55,743 nt of DNA from contig NZ_SWJZ01000010.1 of the NCBI RefSeq assembly GCF_005144475.1, forward strand, positions 1 through 55,743, read 5' to 3'. Positions within the stretch are counted from its first letter, which is position 1. Every line of letters begins with the position of its first letter. The notes under the pieces are model-generated. The model made no database searches. It saw only the letters and a program-made list of their open reading frames with translations, and was not told where the DNA came from. Positions 31,073 through 40,092 of the stretch are shown piece by piece. Made by a program: the position numbers and the translations under genes. The stretch comes from Rhodobacter capsulatus (GTDB taxonomy: Bacteria > Pseudomonadota > Alphaproteobacteria > Rhodobacterales > Rhodobacteraceae).

Positions 31073-31726
31073 ATGGACGCGAAAGAGCTGATCGCACGCC
31101 GCGTGGCGCAGGAAATCCGGCCCGGGATGCTGGTCAATCTGGGCATCGGCCTGCCCTCGCGGGTGGCGGGTTTCGTGCCCGCCGGGCTTGGCGTGTTCTT
31201 TCAGGCCGAAAACGGCGTCATCGGGCTTGGCGCGCCTCCGCCCGAGGGCATGGAGGATGTGCATCTGACCGATGCCGGGGGGGGCTTCGTCTCGGCGGTG
31301 CCCGGCGCGGCTTCGATCGACAGCGCGATGAGCTTCGGGCTGATCCGGGGCGGGCATCTTGACATGACGGTTCTGGGCGGGCTGCAGGTGGACGCGGCCG
31401 GGCAGCTGGCGAACTGGAAGGTGCCGGGCGCGATGGTGCCGGGCATGGGCGGGGCGATGGATCTTGTCACCGGCGCGGCGCGGGTCGTGGTGGCGATGCA
31501 GCATGCGGCGCGGGGGCAATCGAAGATCGTGCCGCGCTGCACCCTGCCGCTGACGTCGCTGCGCCGGGTCGATCTGGTGGTGACCGATCTGGCGGTGATC
31601 GCGCCGACCGCGGCGGGACTTGTGCTGCGCGAACGCGCCCCGGGCGTTGAAGTTGCCGAGATTCTGGCGGCGACCGGGGCCAGTCTGATCGTTGCCGACG
31701 AGATTCCCGAGATGCGGCTGGGCTGA
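31073..31726 (+). CDS. 3-oxoacid-type CoA-transferase, subunit B
   Basis: A 217-residue beta subunit with the catalytic glutamate motif FQAENGVIGLG and the family pattern GGHLDMTVLGGLQVDAAGQL, given in two parts in the protein at about residues 88-108. It pairs with subunit A 11 bp upstream. The last gene of the fabI operon; the next gene is a separate small hydrolase 67 bp downstream. Confidence 0.88.
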   Translation: MDAKELIARRVAQEIRPGMLVNLGIGLPSRVAGFVPAGLGVFFQAENGVIGLGAPPPEGMEDVHLTDAGGGFVSAVPGAASIDSAMSFGLIRGGHLDMTVLGGLQVDAAGQLANWKVPGAMVPGMGGAMDLVTGAARVVVAMQHAARGQSKIVPRCTLPLTSLRRVDLVVTDLAVIAPTAAGLVLRERAPGVEVAEILAATGASLIVADEIPEMRLG

Positions 31727-31793
31727 GCGGCGTCATTGACAGATCGGCCCGGCGCTTCGATGCTGTCCCGGGGATGCGACGCCGGGAGGGGTG

Positions 31794-32624
31794 ATGCGGG
31801 AGTTTCGGGCCGAGGACGGCGCAAGACTGGCCTATCGGGATGAGGGCGACGGGATCGCGATTCTGGCCTTGGCCGGGCTGACCCGCGACGGGCATGACTT
31901 CGACTATCTTTCGCATCATCTGCCGGGCGACGTGCGGCTGATCCGGCTCGACAGCCGCGGCCGGGGGGGCTCGGACTGGACCGGGGCGGCAAGCTACACC
32001 GTGGCGCAGGAGGTCCGCGACGTGCTGGCGCTGCTCGACCATCTGGATCTGCCGCAGGTGGCGGTGATCGGCTCCTCGCGCGGGGGGCTTCTGGGGATGG
32101 TGCTGGCGGCGAGCGCGCCGGGGCGGCTTTCGGGGCTCTGTCTGAACGATGTCGGCCCGGTGCTCGAACGCGCGGGGCTGGAGCGGATCGGCCAGTATAT
32201 CGGCCTGCGCCCGACGGTGCCGACACTGGAGGAGGTCGCCGACCGGATGGCGGCGGCGATGCCCGGCTTTGCCCATGTGCCGCCCTCGCGTTGGGCCGAG
32301 GAAGCCGTCCGGCATTATCTGCAGGAGGCCGATCGCGTCGGGCTGACCTATGATCCGGCGCTGCGTCAGGCCTTCGAGGTGGCGATGGCCGCGCCCGCGG
32401 TCGATCTCTGGCCGCTCTTTGACGCCTGCGCGGGCCTGCCGCTTGCCCTGATCCGCGGCGCCAATTCCGACGTGCTGGCGGCCGAGACGGCGGCCGAGAT
32501 GCGCCGCCGCCGCCCCGACATGCTCTTTGCCGAGGTGCCCGACCGCGGCCATATCCCGTTTCTGGACGAACCGGTGGCACTGGCCTGCCTCACCGCCTGG
32601 CTCGACCGGCTGCGGGGGCGCTGA
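31794..32624 (+). CDS. Alpha/beta hydrolase
   Basis: A 276-residue alpha/beta hydrolase. The nucleophile elbow is GSSRGG, a catalytic Asp is in the late half and the His in RGHIPFLDEP. The oxyanion part is LAGLTRDGHDF. It is preceded by GGGAGGGG and a GTG-ATG pair, of which ATG at 31794 is preferred. It may be cotranscribed with the CoA-transferase genes and converges with phnW with no gap. Substrate unknown. Confidence 0.85.
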   Translation: MREFRAEDGARLAYRDEGDGIAILALAGLTRDGHDFDYLSHHLPGDVRLIRLDSRGRGGSDWTGAASYTVAQEVRDVLALLDHLDLPQVAVIGSSRGGLLGMVLAASAPGRLSGLCLNDVGPVLERAGLERIGQYIGLRPTVPTLEEVADRMAAAMPGFAHVPPSRWAEEAVRHYLQEADRVGLTYDPALRQAFEVAMAAPAVDLWPLFDACAGLPLALIRGANSDVLAAETAAEMRRRRPDMLFAEVPDRGHIPFLDEPVALACLTAWLDRLRGR

Positions 32625-33785
32625 TCAGCCCGGCATCCGCTGCGCCAGCGCCTCGGGCCACGGGGCGGCCGAGCGCACGCCCAGCTCCTGCAGCGATTCC
32701 TCGACCGCCACCACCACGCGGGTCATCCCCTCGGGGTCGATCTGCCCGATGCAGCCGATGCGGAAACTTTCGACCACGGTCAGCTTGCCCGGATAGATCA
32801 GGAAGCCGCGCGCCTTCATCGCCGCATAGAAGCGCGCGAAGTCAAAGGCGGGGTCGGCGGGCGACAGGAAGGTGACGATGATCGGCGACATCCACGCCTC
32901 GGGCAGCAGCGTCTCGAAGCCAAGGTCGCGCATCCCCGCCACCAGCCGGTCGCGATTGGCCGCATAGCGTGCCCCGCGCCCGGCCACGCCGCCCTCGGCC
33001 GCGTGTTCGGCCAGCGCCTCCAGACAGGCCGCGACGACATGGGTGGGCGGCGTGAACCGCCATTGCCCGGTCTGCTCGAACGTCGCCCATTGCGCCTGCA
33101 CATCCAGCGCCAGCGACGGGCTGTTGCCCGCACAGGCGGCCAGCGCCACCCGCCGCGCCAGCACGAAACCGAAGCCCGGCACCCCCTCCAGGCATTTGTT
33201 GGCCGAGGACACCAGCGCCTCGAACGGCAGCCTTGCGGGGTCGATCGGGATCGCGCCAAAGGCCGACATGCTGTCGATCAGGAGCTTGCGCCCCGCCGCC
33301 GCCGTCGCCGCCGCGATCTCGGGGAGCGGGTTCAGGATCCCCGAGGAGGTTTCGCAATGGATCGCCAGAACATGGGTGATCTCTGGGTCATCGGCCAGCG
33401 CCGCGGCGACATCCTCGCCCCGGGGCGGCAGGAAGTCGCCCTTGTCGATCACCGTGAAGGCAAGGCCCATCACATCGAGCGCCTGCGCCGCGCGCTGTCC
33501 ATAGGCGCCATTGGCCAGCACCAGAACCTTGCCATGCCACGGCACGAAACTGCCCAGCATCGCCTCGACCAGATAGCTGCCCGAGCCCTGCATCGGCACG
33601 CAGTCATACGCCTCGCGGCCATCGCCCAGCAGCGCCACCAGATCGGCGCGCAACTGCCGCGTCATGGCGCGGAAATCATCGTCCCAGCTGCCCCAATCGC
33701 GCAGCATCGCCGCCCGGACGGCGCGCGAGGTCGTCAGGGGGCCCGGGGTCAGCAGGATCGGCTCGGCGGGGGGAATGTCTTTCAT
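32625..33785 (-). CDS. phnW: 2-aminoethylphosphonate-pyruvate transaminase
   Basis: A 386-residue PLP-dependent class V aminotransferase beginning MKDIPPAEPILLTPGPLTTS. TPGPLTTS, DWGSWDDDF, VPMQGSGSY and SSANKCLEGVPGF (with the PLP lysine) are PhnW marks. It turns 2-aminoethylphosphonate and pyruvate into phosphonoacetaldehyde and alanine. It overlaps phnX by 4 bp. I chose the ATG at 33785; the upstream reading belongs to phnX in another frame. Confidence 0.93.
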   Translation of the reverse strand: MKDIPPAEPILLTPGPLTTSRAVRAAMLRDWGSWDDDFRAMTRQLRADLVALLGDGREAYDCVPMQGSGSYLVEAMLGSFVPWHGKVLVLANGAYGQRAAQALDVMGLAFTVIDKGDFLPPRGEDVAAALADDPEITHVLAIHCETSSGILNPLPEIAAATAAAGRKLLIDSMSAFGAIPIDPARLPFEALVSSANKCLEGVPGFGFVLARRVALAACAGNSPSLALDVQAQWATFEQTGQWRFTPPTHVVAACLEALAEHAAEGGVAGRGARYAANRDRLVAGMRDLGFETLLPEAWMSPIIVTFLSPADPAFDFARFYAAMKARGFLIYPGKLTVVESFRIGCIGQIDPEGMTRVVVAVEESLQELGVRSAAPWPEALAQRMPG

Positions 33786-34573
33786 GCGCTCTCTCGGGTT
33801 TCGAAGGTCTGGATCAGCGACGGCAGGTCGGCCACGGTGTCGATGACATGCATGGCGCCCGCGGCCTTCAGCGCCGCCCGGGCGCGGCGCCGGATCTCGT
33901 TGCGCCGGGCTTCGGGCAGGGCCGCCATCTCGGCCAGCGTCATCCCCGCATGATTGCCCGACAGCGTCACGCCAACGGTGATGCAGCCTGCCGCCACCCC
34001 CTCGGCAATGCCGGGTTCGGTGTCGTCGACCTTGATCACCGCGCGCGGCGGATGCACGGCGAGATCGGTGAAGCATCTGTACATCATCAGCGGACCGGGC
34101 CGCCCCTCGGGCAGGTCGTCGGCGCAGACAAGCGTGTCGGGCACATAGCCCTGCGCCGCCGCCGCGGGGCTGACCTCGGCCATGATCGCGCGGGTGTAAC
34201 CGGTGGTCGAGCCGATCTTGATGCCGCGGGCGCGCAGCCACGCCACCGTTTCCAGCGCACCGGGCACCAGCGTCGCATGTTCGGCCGCCACCGCGGCGTT
34301 CATCGGCACGAAGACATCATGCAGCCTTTGCACCGCATCCGCATCGGGGGCGCTGCCCTGCGCGTCGTGCCAGCGTGCGGCGATATGCGGCTCGGCCAGC
34401 ATCGCGGCGACGTGGTCCCATTTGCGCAGCCCCATCGGTTTGCGCGCATCGGTGACGCTCACCGTGACGCCGAATTCGGCGAAAGCCCGCACGAAGGCGC
34501 CCATCGGCGCCAGAGAGCCGAAGTCGACCATCGTGCCCGCCCAGTCGAAGACAACTGCCTTGATCTTGATCAT
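33782..34573 (-). CDS. phnX: Phosphonoacetaldehyde hydrolase
   Basis: A 263-residue HAD-family phosphonatase beginning MIKIKAVVFDWAGTMVDFGS. The nucleophile Asp is in FDWAGTMVD, the Schiff-base lysine region in ARKPMGLRKWDHV, and the Mg-site in KVDDTEPGIAEG. It cleaves phosphonoacetaldehyde to acetaldehyde and phosphate, completing the PhnW pathway. It is the first gene of a two-gene operon read leftwards, divergent from the Lys-rich gene. Confidence 0.94.
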   Translation of the reverse strand: MIKIKAVVFDWAGTMVDFGSLAPMGAFVRAFAEFGVTVSVTDARKPMGLRKWDHVAAMLAEPHIAARWHDAQGSAPDADAVQRLHDVFVPMNAAVAAEHATLVPGALETVAWLRARGIKIGSTTGYTRAIMAEVSPAAAAQGYVPDTLVCADDLPEGRPGPLMMYRCFTDLAVHPPRAVIKVDDTEPGIAEGVAAGCITVGVTLSGNHAGMTLAEMAALPEARRNEIRRRARAALKAAGAMHVIDTVADLPSLIQTFETRESA

Positions 34574-34767
34574 CCTGTCCCCGTTCGGTCCTTGGCGTTC
34601 TGGCCAAGGGGGACACCGCTTTATTGCACGCAGATGACAGCAAGGCGCGGCGCAACCGCGCATGCCGGGGCGCAACTGTCATCGTAGCGTCATGAAAACG
34701 TTACACTAATGCCGTTGCGCCCATTCTTTGCGTCATTACATTGTCGTTACATTTGCAGGAGGCCGCG

Positions 34768-35160
34768 ATGGGCAAAAACAAGGAAAAGAAGAAGGAAAGC
34801 CAATTGGTGATCCGGGTCGAGAAGGCGGAAAAGACCGCTTTCCTTGCGCTGTGCGAGGCGCTTGACACCAGTGCCGGGCGCGAACTGCGCCGCTTCATGC
34901 GCGCCTTCGTCGCGGCGAAAGCTGCCATGGCAGAGGCCACAGAGGACGCGGCCCCCGCGCCGAAGAAGGTCAAGGCGAAAAAGGCCCCGACGGTCGCCGC
35001 CGCGACGGCGGATGCCGCGTCGCCCGAGCCGCATTCGGCCCCGGCGCCCGAGACTTCCCCCGCCGTCGATCCCGCGCCCGCAAAGGGCAACGGCGCCGCG
35101 GCGCCTGCCGGATCGACGTCGCGCAAGCGCAACGCGAAGACCGCCGCGGACGCCGTCTGA
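34768..35160 (+). CDS. Lys/Ala/Pro-rich small protein with N-terminal helical domain
   Basis: A 130-residue unrecognised protein. Residues 1-60 are charged and helical, beginning MGKNKEKKKESQLVIRVEKA, with AFLALCEALDTSAGRELRRF resembling ribbon-helix-helix or small phasin-like segments. Residues 65-130 are a low-complexity Ala/Pro/Lys tail like histone-H1-type bacterial proteins. AGGAGG stands 8 bp before the ATG. The 194-bp gap upstream has repeated GTTACA motifs. DNA-binding is a guess from composition only. Confidence 0.6.
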   Translation: MGKNKEKKKESQLVIRVEKAEKTAFLALCEALDTSAGRELRRFMRAFVAAKAAMAEATEDAAPAPKKVKAKKAPTVAAATADAASPEPHSAPAPETSPAVDPAPAKGNGAAAPAGSTSRKRNAKTAADAV

Positions 35161-35203
35161 GCGTTCGATGAACGCGTGCCGATGTTGCAAACGGGGGGTT
35201 GCC

Positions 35204-35218
35204 GCGGAAAATTTCCGC
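35204..35218. promoter_or_regulatory. 15-bp palindrome GCGGAAA-A-TTTCCGC
   Basis: A perfect inverted repeat with 7-bp arms, followed 50 bp later by another half (CGCGGAAACC). It lies between the Lys-rich gene and the 81-residue gene, and could be an operator or a weak RNA hairpin. Confidence 0.45.
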
Positions 35219-35363
35219 ACCTCTGCGACCGACGCCGGTCATTTCAAGGAGAGACCATCTGTCGCGGAAACCGTGAAATCCTCATTCTGGACAGTATGTT
35301 GGCTATCGTCATAGGGTCAGCCCATCGGGGGCGAAACAGTTTAGTTCAGTATTTGGGGTCGAG

Positions 35364-35609
35364 ATGACGAAGCCAAGACCTGCGGTTGCCGACCTTGTGG
35401 CACGATTTGCGCGCATCAGGAAAATCGACATGAACAGGGCGATCGGCGAGGATGCCGTCGGGATGCTCGTGCGGCTCAAGGAGCAGACCGGGATGCTTGA
35501 CGAGACCGAATGCGTGATCGTCGAACTCAAGCGCGACGGGCTGATCTCGGCGCGCAGGATGGTTGACCTGCTCCGCCGTCACCAGAAGGACTGTCTGCGC
35601 CGCCGCTAG
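35364..35609 (+). CDS. Hypothetical 81-residue protein
   Basis: A small basic protein (MTKPRPAVADLVARFARIRK...) predicted as helical, with LKEQTGMLDETECVIVELKR in the middle. I do not recognise a family. The Shine-Dalgarno before the ATG at 35364 (GGGGTCGAG) is modest. It is kept because the reading frame is clean, the gap is otherwise empty and the residue composition is protein-like. Confidence 0.5.
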   Translation: MTKPRPAVADLVARFARIRKIDMNRAIGEDAVGMLVRLKEQTGMLDETECVIVELKRDGLISARRMVDLLRRHQKDCLRRR

Positions 35610-35764
35610 CGCCGCTGCGCTCCACAAGACGGTCACGTCACGGCGCTATGCCGGTCATGCCCCTTCGCGCATCCGGCCATGGCCTGTCGATCGGTCCCCC
35701 GCGCGAGGTTCGGTTCCGAGCCCTTCCGCGCAGGAGATGCGACAGGACCAAGACCGTTGTCCCG

Positions 35765-36873
35765 ATGACCCGCCGCATGGTGCTGGCGACCGGCGCCGCC
35801 GCGCTGGCCACGCCGCTGATTGCGCGCCATTCGCGTGCCTCTTCGGGCGAAGTGAACGTCTTCGCCTGGGGCGATTACTTCCAGGACGGCAAGATCCCCG
35901 AAGCCTTCAAGAAGGCGACCGGCATCAAGGTCAATGTCTCGACCTATGGTGCCAACGAGGAAGCGGCCTCGAAGCTGCGCACCGCGGGCGGCAAGGGCTT
36001 CGACATCCTGTTTCCCTCGGTCGATACCCGCCCGACCTACGACGAGGGCGCCCTGCTGGCCGAGATCGACGAGACGAAGCTGAAGGTGGAGCGGATCGAA
36101 CCGGCGCTGTGGCGGTCCTCGCTGGAACTTGGCGCGGCGCATCGCGGCAAGCGCTATCTGGTGCCGTTCGACTGGGGCACCGAGGGCATCACCTGGGACG
36201 CCTCGGGGCTTGAGGTGAAGCCGGGCGATTTGTCCTATGCCCATCTCTGGGGCGAGGGTTTGACCGGCAAGGTGGCGCTGCGGCAGAAATCGGTGCTGAC
36301 GAGCCTTGCGATCCATCTTGACGCGATTGGCGAGGTGCCGTCGAACTGCGGCATGGACGTTTACAAGTCCGAGGCTGACAACCGCCGCATCTTCGATGCC
36401 TGCGTGGCCTTCGTGCAAAAGCGCAAGGGCAACATCGGCGCGTTCTGGAACAATGCGACCGAGGCGACCGCGGCCTTCACCGATGGCGGTTGTGTCATCG
36501 GTCAGACTTGGGACACCACCGGCATCAAGCTTCACACCGACGTGGCCCCGAACTGGCGTTACGGCGCGCCAAAGGAAGGCGCGCTCGCCTGGATGGATAC
36601 CGCGGCGATCCCCTCGGGGGCGGAGAATGTCGATCAGGCCTATGAATTCCTGAACTTCCTGATGACGCCCGAAATCGGCGGCCTGTTCGCCAATGCCACC
36701 GGCTACAATTCCGCGGCGGTCGGCTCGGCCGAGCATCTGAGCGCGGCGAACAAGACGCCTTCGCCTTTGCCTATCCGGGCGAGGCGATCGAGAAACTCTG
36801 GTGGTGGCCGATGTTCACGCCGTGGTTCTCGGCGGTGCGCGAGGAATATGTCGAGAAACTGACCAACGCCTGA
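35765..36873 (+). pseudogene. Polyamine-type ABC transporter solute-binding protein, frameshifted near the end
   Basis: From the ATG at 35765 the product starts MTRRMVLATGAAALATPLIA, a signal peptide with twin arginines, then GEVNVFAWGDYF, a typical PotD/PotF-family mature start. The frame is good to about 36750, then turns into Arg-rich nonsense (PSPLPIRARRSRNS). One frame over, the expected family C-terminus continues: DAFAFAYPGEAIEKLWWWPM and on to a stop at 36871-36873. So one base is missing around 36750. Without the repair about 40 C-terminal residues are wrong. The other genes of the transporter are also damaged. Confidence 0.85.
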
Positions 36874-36928
36874 GCAGGGCGAACCCGGCGCGGGGACCTT
36901 CTCCACGCCGTTTTTCCGGAGCTTTCCG

Positions 36929-38285
36929 ATGCCCCTTTCCTTGCGTGGAATGGAGATCGAGCTGCGCGGCGCCGCCGTGCGGTTTGGCAATTTTCAGGCG
37001 CTCCACCCCACTGATCTGACGATCCGGGCGGGCGAGTTCTTTTCGATCCTCGGTCCCTCGGGCTGCGGCAAGACCACGGTGCTGCGGCTTCTGTCGGGTT
37101 TTCTGTCCCCCTCCGCAGGGGCGGTGACGATCGGGGGGGCGCCGATGGCGGGCATTGCGCCTGCCGAGCGTCCAACCGCGCTGATTTTTCAGAACCTTGC
37201 GCTGTTTCCGCTGATGACGGCCTGGGAAAACGTCGCCTTCGGGCTCGAGATGCGCGGCTGGCCGAAGGCGCGCCGCCGCGCGCGGGCGTTCGAGCTGCTG
37301 GATCTGGTGGCGCTGGCCGGTCAGGCGGAAAAGCTGCCTTTGGAGTTGTCGGGCGGGCAACGGCAGCGCGTGGCGATTGCGCGGGCCTTGGCCGTGGAAC
37401 CGGCGGTGCTGCTTCTGGACGAGCCGCTGTCCGCGCTGGATCGGGTCGCGGCCAGGACCCTGAAAACGTCGTCCAGTCTGGCGTTGCAGCTTACCCATAT
37501 CGACGCTGAAAAGGCCCGGATCGAGGCCGAGATCGCCCGGCTGGAGGCCGCGGAAAGCACCCCGGTCAAGACCTGGACGCTGTCGAACTATGCGCAGATG
37601 GGCAAGGCGCATCTGTGGATCTTTGTCCGTACCATCCTGGCCGCGCTGGCGGTGACGGTCCTGGCTTTCGTGACCTGCTATCCGATCGCCTTCGCCATCG
37701 CCAAGCTTGAACCGCCCAAACGCGCCGGGCTGATCCTGCTGGCGCTGGTCGTGCCCTATGCGATCAACGAGCTGCTGCGGGTCTTCGCCTGGCAGATGAT
37801 CCTGAACACCGGCGGGCCGCTCAATGCGCTGCGTGGGCTTTCGGGCATTGCGCCGGTGCCGTTTCTGGAAAGCGGCGCGGGGGTCTTTGTGGCGATGGTC
37901 TATGCCTATGTGCTGTTCATGGTGTTTCCGCTGGTAAACGTGATCGAGACGCTGGACACCAACCAGATCGAGGCGGCCCGCGATCTGGGGGCGAAGCCCT
38001 GGCAGATCCATTGGCGCATCGTGCTGCCCCATGCCCGGCCCGGCATCGCGGTGGGGGGCGATCATGACCTTCATGCTCTCGGCCGGGTCTTACGCCGTGC
38101 CCTATGTCATGACCCGCGGCACCGCCGAGCCATGGTTCACCCAGCTTGTCTACAACCGCTTCTTTCAGGCGACGAACTGGAACGTCGGCGCGGCCTATGC
38201 GTTCAGCCTGCTCGCGGTCTGCACCGGCGTCGTCTTTCTGATGATGAAGCTTCTGCGGGTGCGGCTGAAGGATATCGCCCGATGA
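36929..38285 (+). pseudogene. Fused remnant of transporter ATPase and first permease
   Basis: Residues 1-171 are an ABC ATPase of the PotA type: Walker A GPSGCGKTT, signature LSGGQ, Walker B LLLDEP and D-loop SALD. Right after SALD (37442) the sequence jumps in frame to RVAARTLKTSSS and to a permease (WTLSNYAQMGK, then TM segments), so the ATPase H-loop and C-terminus and the permease N-terminus are deleted. The permease then loses its frame in a G6 run at 38053-38058; its true C-terminus (IMTFMLSAGSYAVPYVMTRG, ending RLKDIAR) is in the next frame to 38285. Neither part can work. Confidence 0.9.
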
Positions 38286-39094
38286 GCGCGACACCCGACA
38301 CGACAGGCAGCGGGCTGGTGCCGCGGCTCTACATGGGGCTCTTTTTCGCCTACATGTTCCTGCCGCTGATCCTGATGGTGGCGGCCGGGGTCAACGCCTG
38401 TTCGCCGCCTTCGGTCACGGTTTGGCAAGGCTTCACCCTGCACTGGCTTGCCGAGCTGGGGTCCGACACGCGGATGTGGTCGGGGCTGCGCAACTCGATC
38501 CTGATCGCGGCGGCGGTGATCGCGCTGTCGCTGCCGATGGGGCTTGCGGGGGCGCTGCTGCTGAGGCGGCTGTCCGAGCGCCGCGCAGGGCTGCTTTACG
38601 CTGCGATGGTTTCGCCGCTCTTGACACCCGGCATTGTGCTGGGGGTTTCGACGGTGATCTTCTGGCGCAATTTCGACGTTGCGGGCGGGCTTTTCACCGC
38701 CATTCTGGCGCAGACGACCTTCATTGCCTCCTATGCGATGCTGATGATCACGGCGCGGCTGCAACGGCAGGACGCCAGCCTTGAGGAAGCCGCCCGCGAT
38801 CTGGGGGCGACGCCGTTTCAGGCCGTTCGCCGCATCACCTTGCCCTTCCTGCGCCCGACGCTGGTGTCTGCGGCGGTGATCGCCTTCCTGCAAAGCTTCG
38901 AGAACTACAACACCACCATGTTCGCCATCGGTGGCCAGCACACGCTGGTGACCGAAATCGGCTCGCGGATGCGGTTCGGACTCTCGCCGGTGGTCAATGT
39001 CATCGGTATCCTTGTCATTCTGGTCACGGTCGTCTGCGCCGTGATCTGGGCCGTCCTGAAACAAAACGAGGGCCGCAAGGCCAAGGGAGCATGA
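38282..39094 (+). CDS. ABC transporter permease (PotC-like)
   Basis: A 270-residue inner-membrane permease with six predicted helices and the EAA loop EEAARDLGATPFQAVRRITLP at about residues 165-185. It starts with ATGA overlap on the end of the broken permease and seems intact. Because its partner permease, ATPase and binding protein are all damaged, it is probably an orphan in a decaying operon. By similarity of the set it would have moved a polyamine or a related amino compound. Confidence 0.85.
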   Translation: MSATPDTTGSGLVPRLYMGLFFAYMFLPLILMVAAGVNACSPPSVTVWQGFTLHWLAELGSDTRMWSGLRNSILIAAAVIALSLPMGLAGALLLRRLSERRAGLLYAAMVSPLLTPGIVLGVSTVIFWRNFDVAGGLFTAILAQTTFIASYAMLMITARLQRQDASLEEAARDLGATPFQAVRRITLPFLRPTLVSAAVIAFLQSFENYNTTMFAIGGQHTLVTEIGSRMRFGLSPVVNVIGILVILVTVVCAVIWAVLKQNEGRKAKGA

Positions 39095-40017
39095 CCATGA
39101 TCGACACGTTCACCGCCCCGGGCCGGTTCTGGCGCGGCAACCTGCACTGCCATTCCGACCGCTCCGACGGGGCGCTTTCGCCAAAGGAGGTCTGCCGCCG
39201 CTATGCCGCCGAAGGCTATGATTTTCTGGCGCTGACCGATCATTTCGTCGGGCGCTACGGCTATCCGATCACCGACACGGCGCAGTTTCGCACCGAGCAT
39301 TTCACCACGCTGCCTGGCGCAGAGCTGCATTCCGGCGCACTGGAAAACGGCGAGTTGTGGCACATCCTTGCGGTCGGCCTGCCTGCCGATTTCGCGCCCT
39401 CGCACAGCCCCGATTTCAAGCCGGTCGCGGGTCAGGAAACCGGGCCAGACCTGGCCGCGCGGGCGGTGGCGGCGGGGGCTTTCGTCGCGATCGCGCATCC
39501 GCATTGGTCGGGGCTGAGCCTTGCCGATGCGCGCAGCCTTGCCGCCGCCCACGCGGTCGAGATCTACAACCACGGCTGCGCCATTGGCGCCGACCGGGGC
39601 GATGGCGCGGTGCTTGCCGATCTGCTGCTGACCGAGGGCCGCAGGCTGGGTCTGATCGCCACCGACGACGCGCATTTCACCGAACCCGACCATTTCGGTG
39701 GCTGGGTGATGGTGAAAGCGGCCGAGAACACGCCCGAGGCGCTTTTGCCGGCGCTGAAGGCGGGGCATTTCTATGCCTCGCAAGGGCCGGATTTCCGCGC
39801 CATCCGCTTTGACGGCACCGCCGTCGAGGTGGACAGCAGCGCCGTCGTCAGCGTGATCGTGCAAGGGCAGGCCTCGGCCACGGTGGCGCGCCACGGTGCC
39901 TCGATGACCCGGACGCGGGTTTCTTTGGACGCCCGGCTGACGGCCTCGCCCTGGTTGCGGGTGACGGTGATCGATGCCGCGGGGCGTCGAGCCTGGTCGA
40001 ACCCGCTCTGGCGATGA
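39091..40017 (+). CDS. PHP-domain metal-dependent phosphoesterase
   Basis: A 308-residue PHP (polymerase and histidinol phosphatase) protein. Metal-binding motifs are LHCHSDRSDG near the start, LTDHF, the IAHPH stretch in the middle and TDDAHF later. It belongs to the CehA/McbA-like group of small PHP hydrolases. It overlaps the permease by ATGA and closes the transporter operon. A role in processing a transported phosphorus compound is possible given phnWX nearby, but this is inference. Confidence 0.85.
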   Translation: MTMIDTFTAPGRFWRGNLHCHSDRSDGALSPKEVCRRYAAEGYDFLALTDHFVGRYGYPITDTAQFRTEHFTTLPGAELHSGALENGELWHILAVGLPADFAPSHSPDFKPVAGQETGPDLAARAVAAGAFVAIAHPHWSGLSLADARSLAAAHAVEIYNHGCAIGADRGDGAVLADLLLTEGRRLGLIATDDAHFTEPDHFGGWVMVKAAENTPEALLPALKAGHFYASQGPDFRAIRFDGTAVEVDSSAVVSVIVQGQASATVARHGASMTRTRVSLDARLTASPWLRVTVIDAAGRRAWSNPLWR

Positions 40018-40092
40018 GCCGCGGCGGAGCCGAGTTCATCGCCTGTTAAGCCGGATAGGGTAGCCGTCAGGAAATCTTGCGAGAGAGACGGG

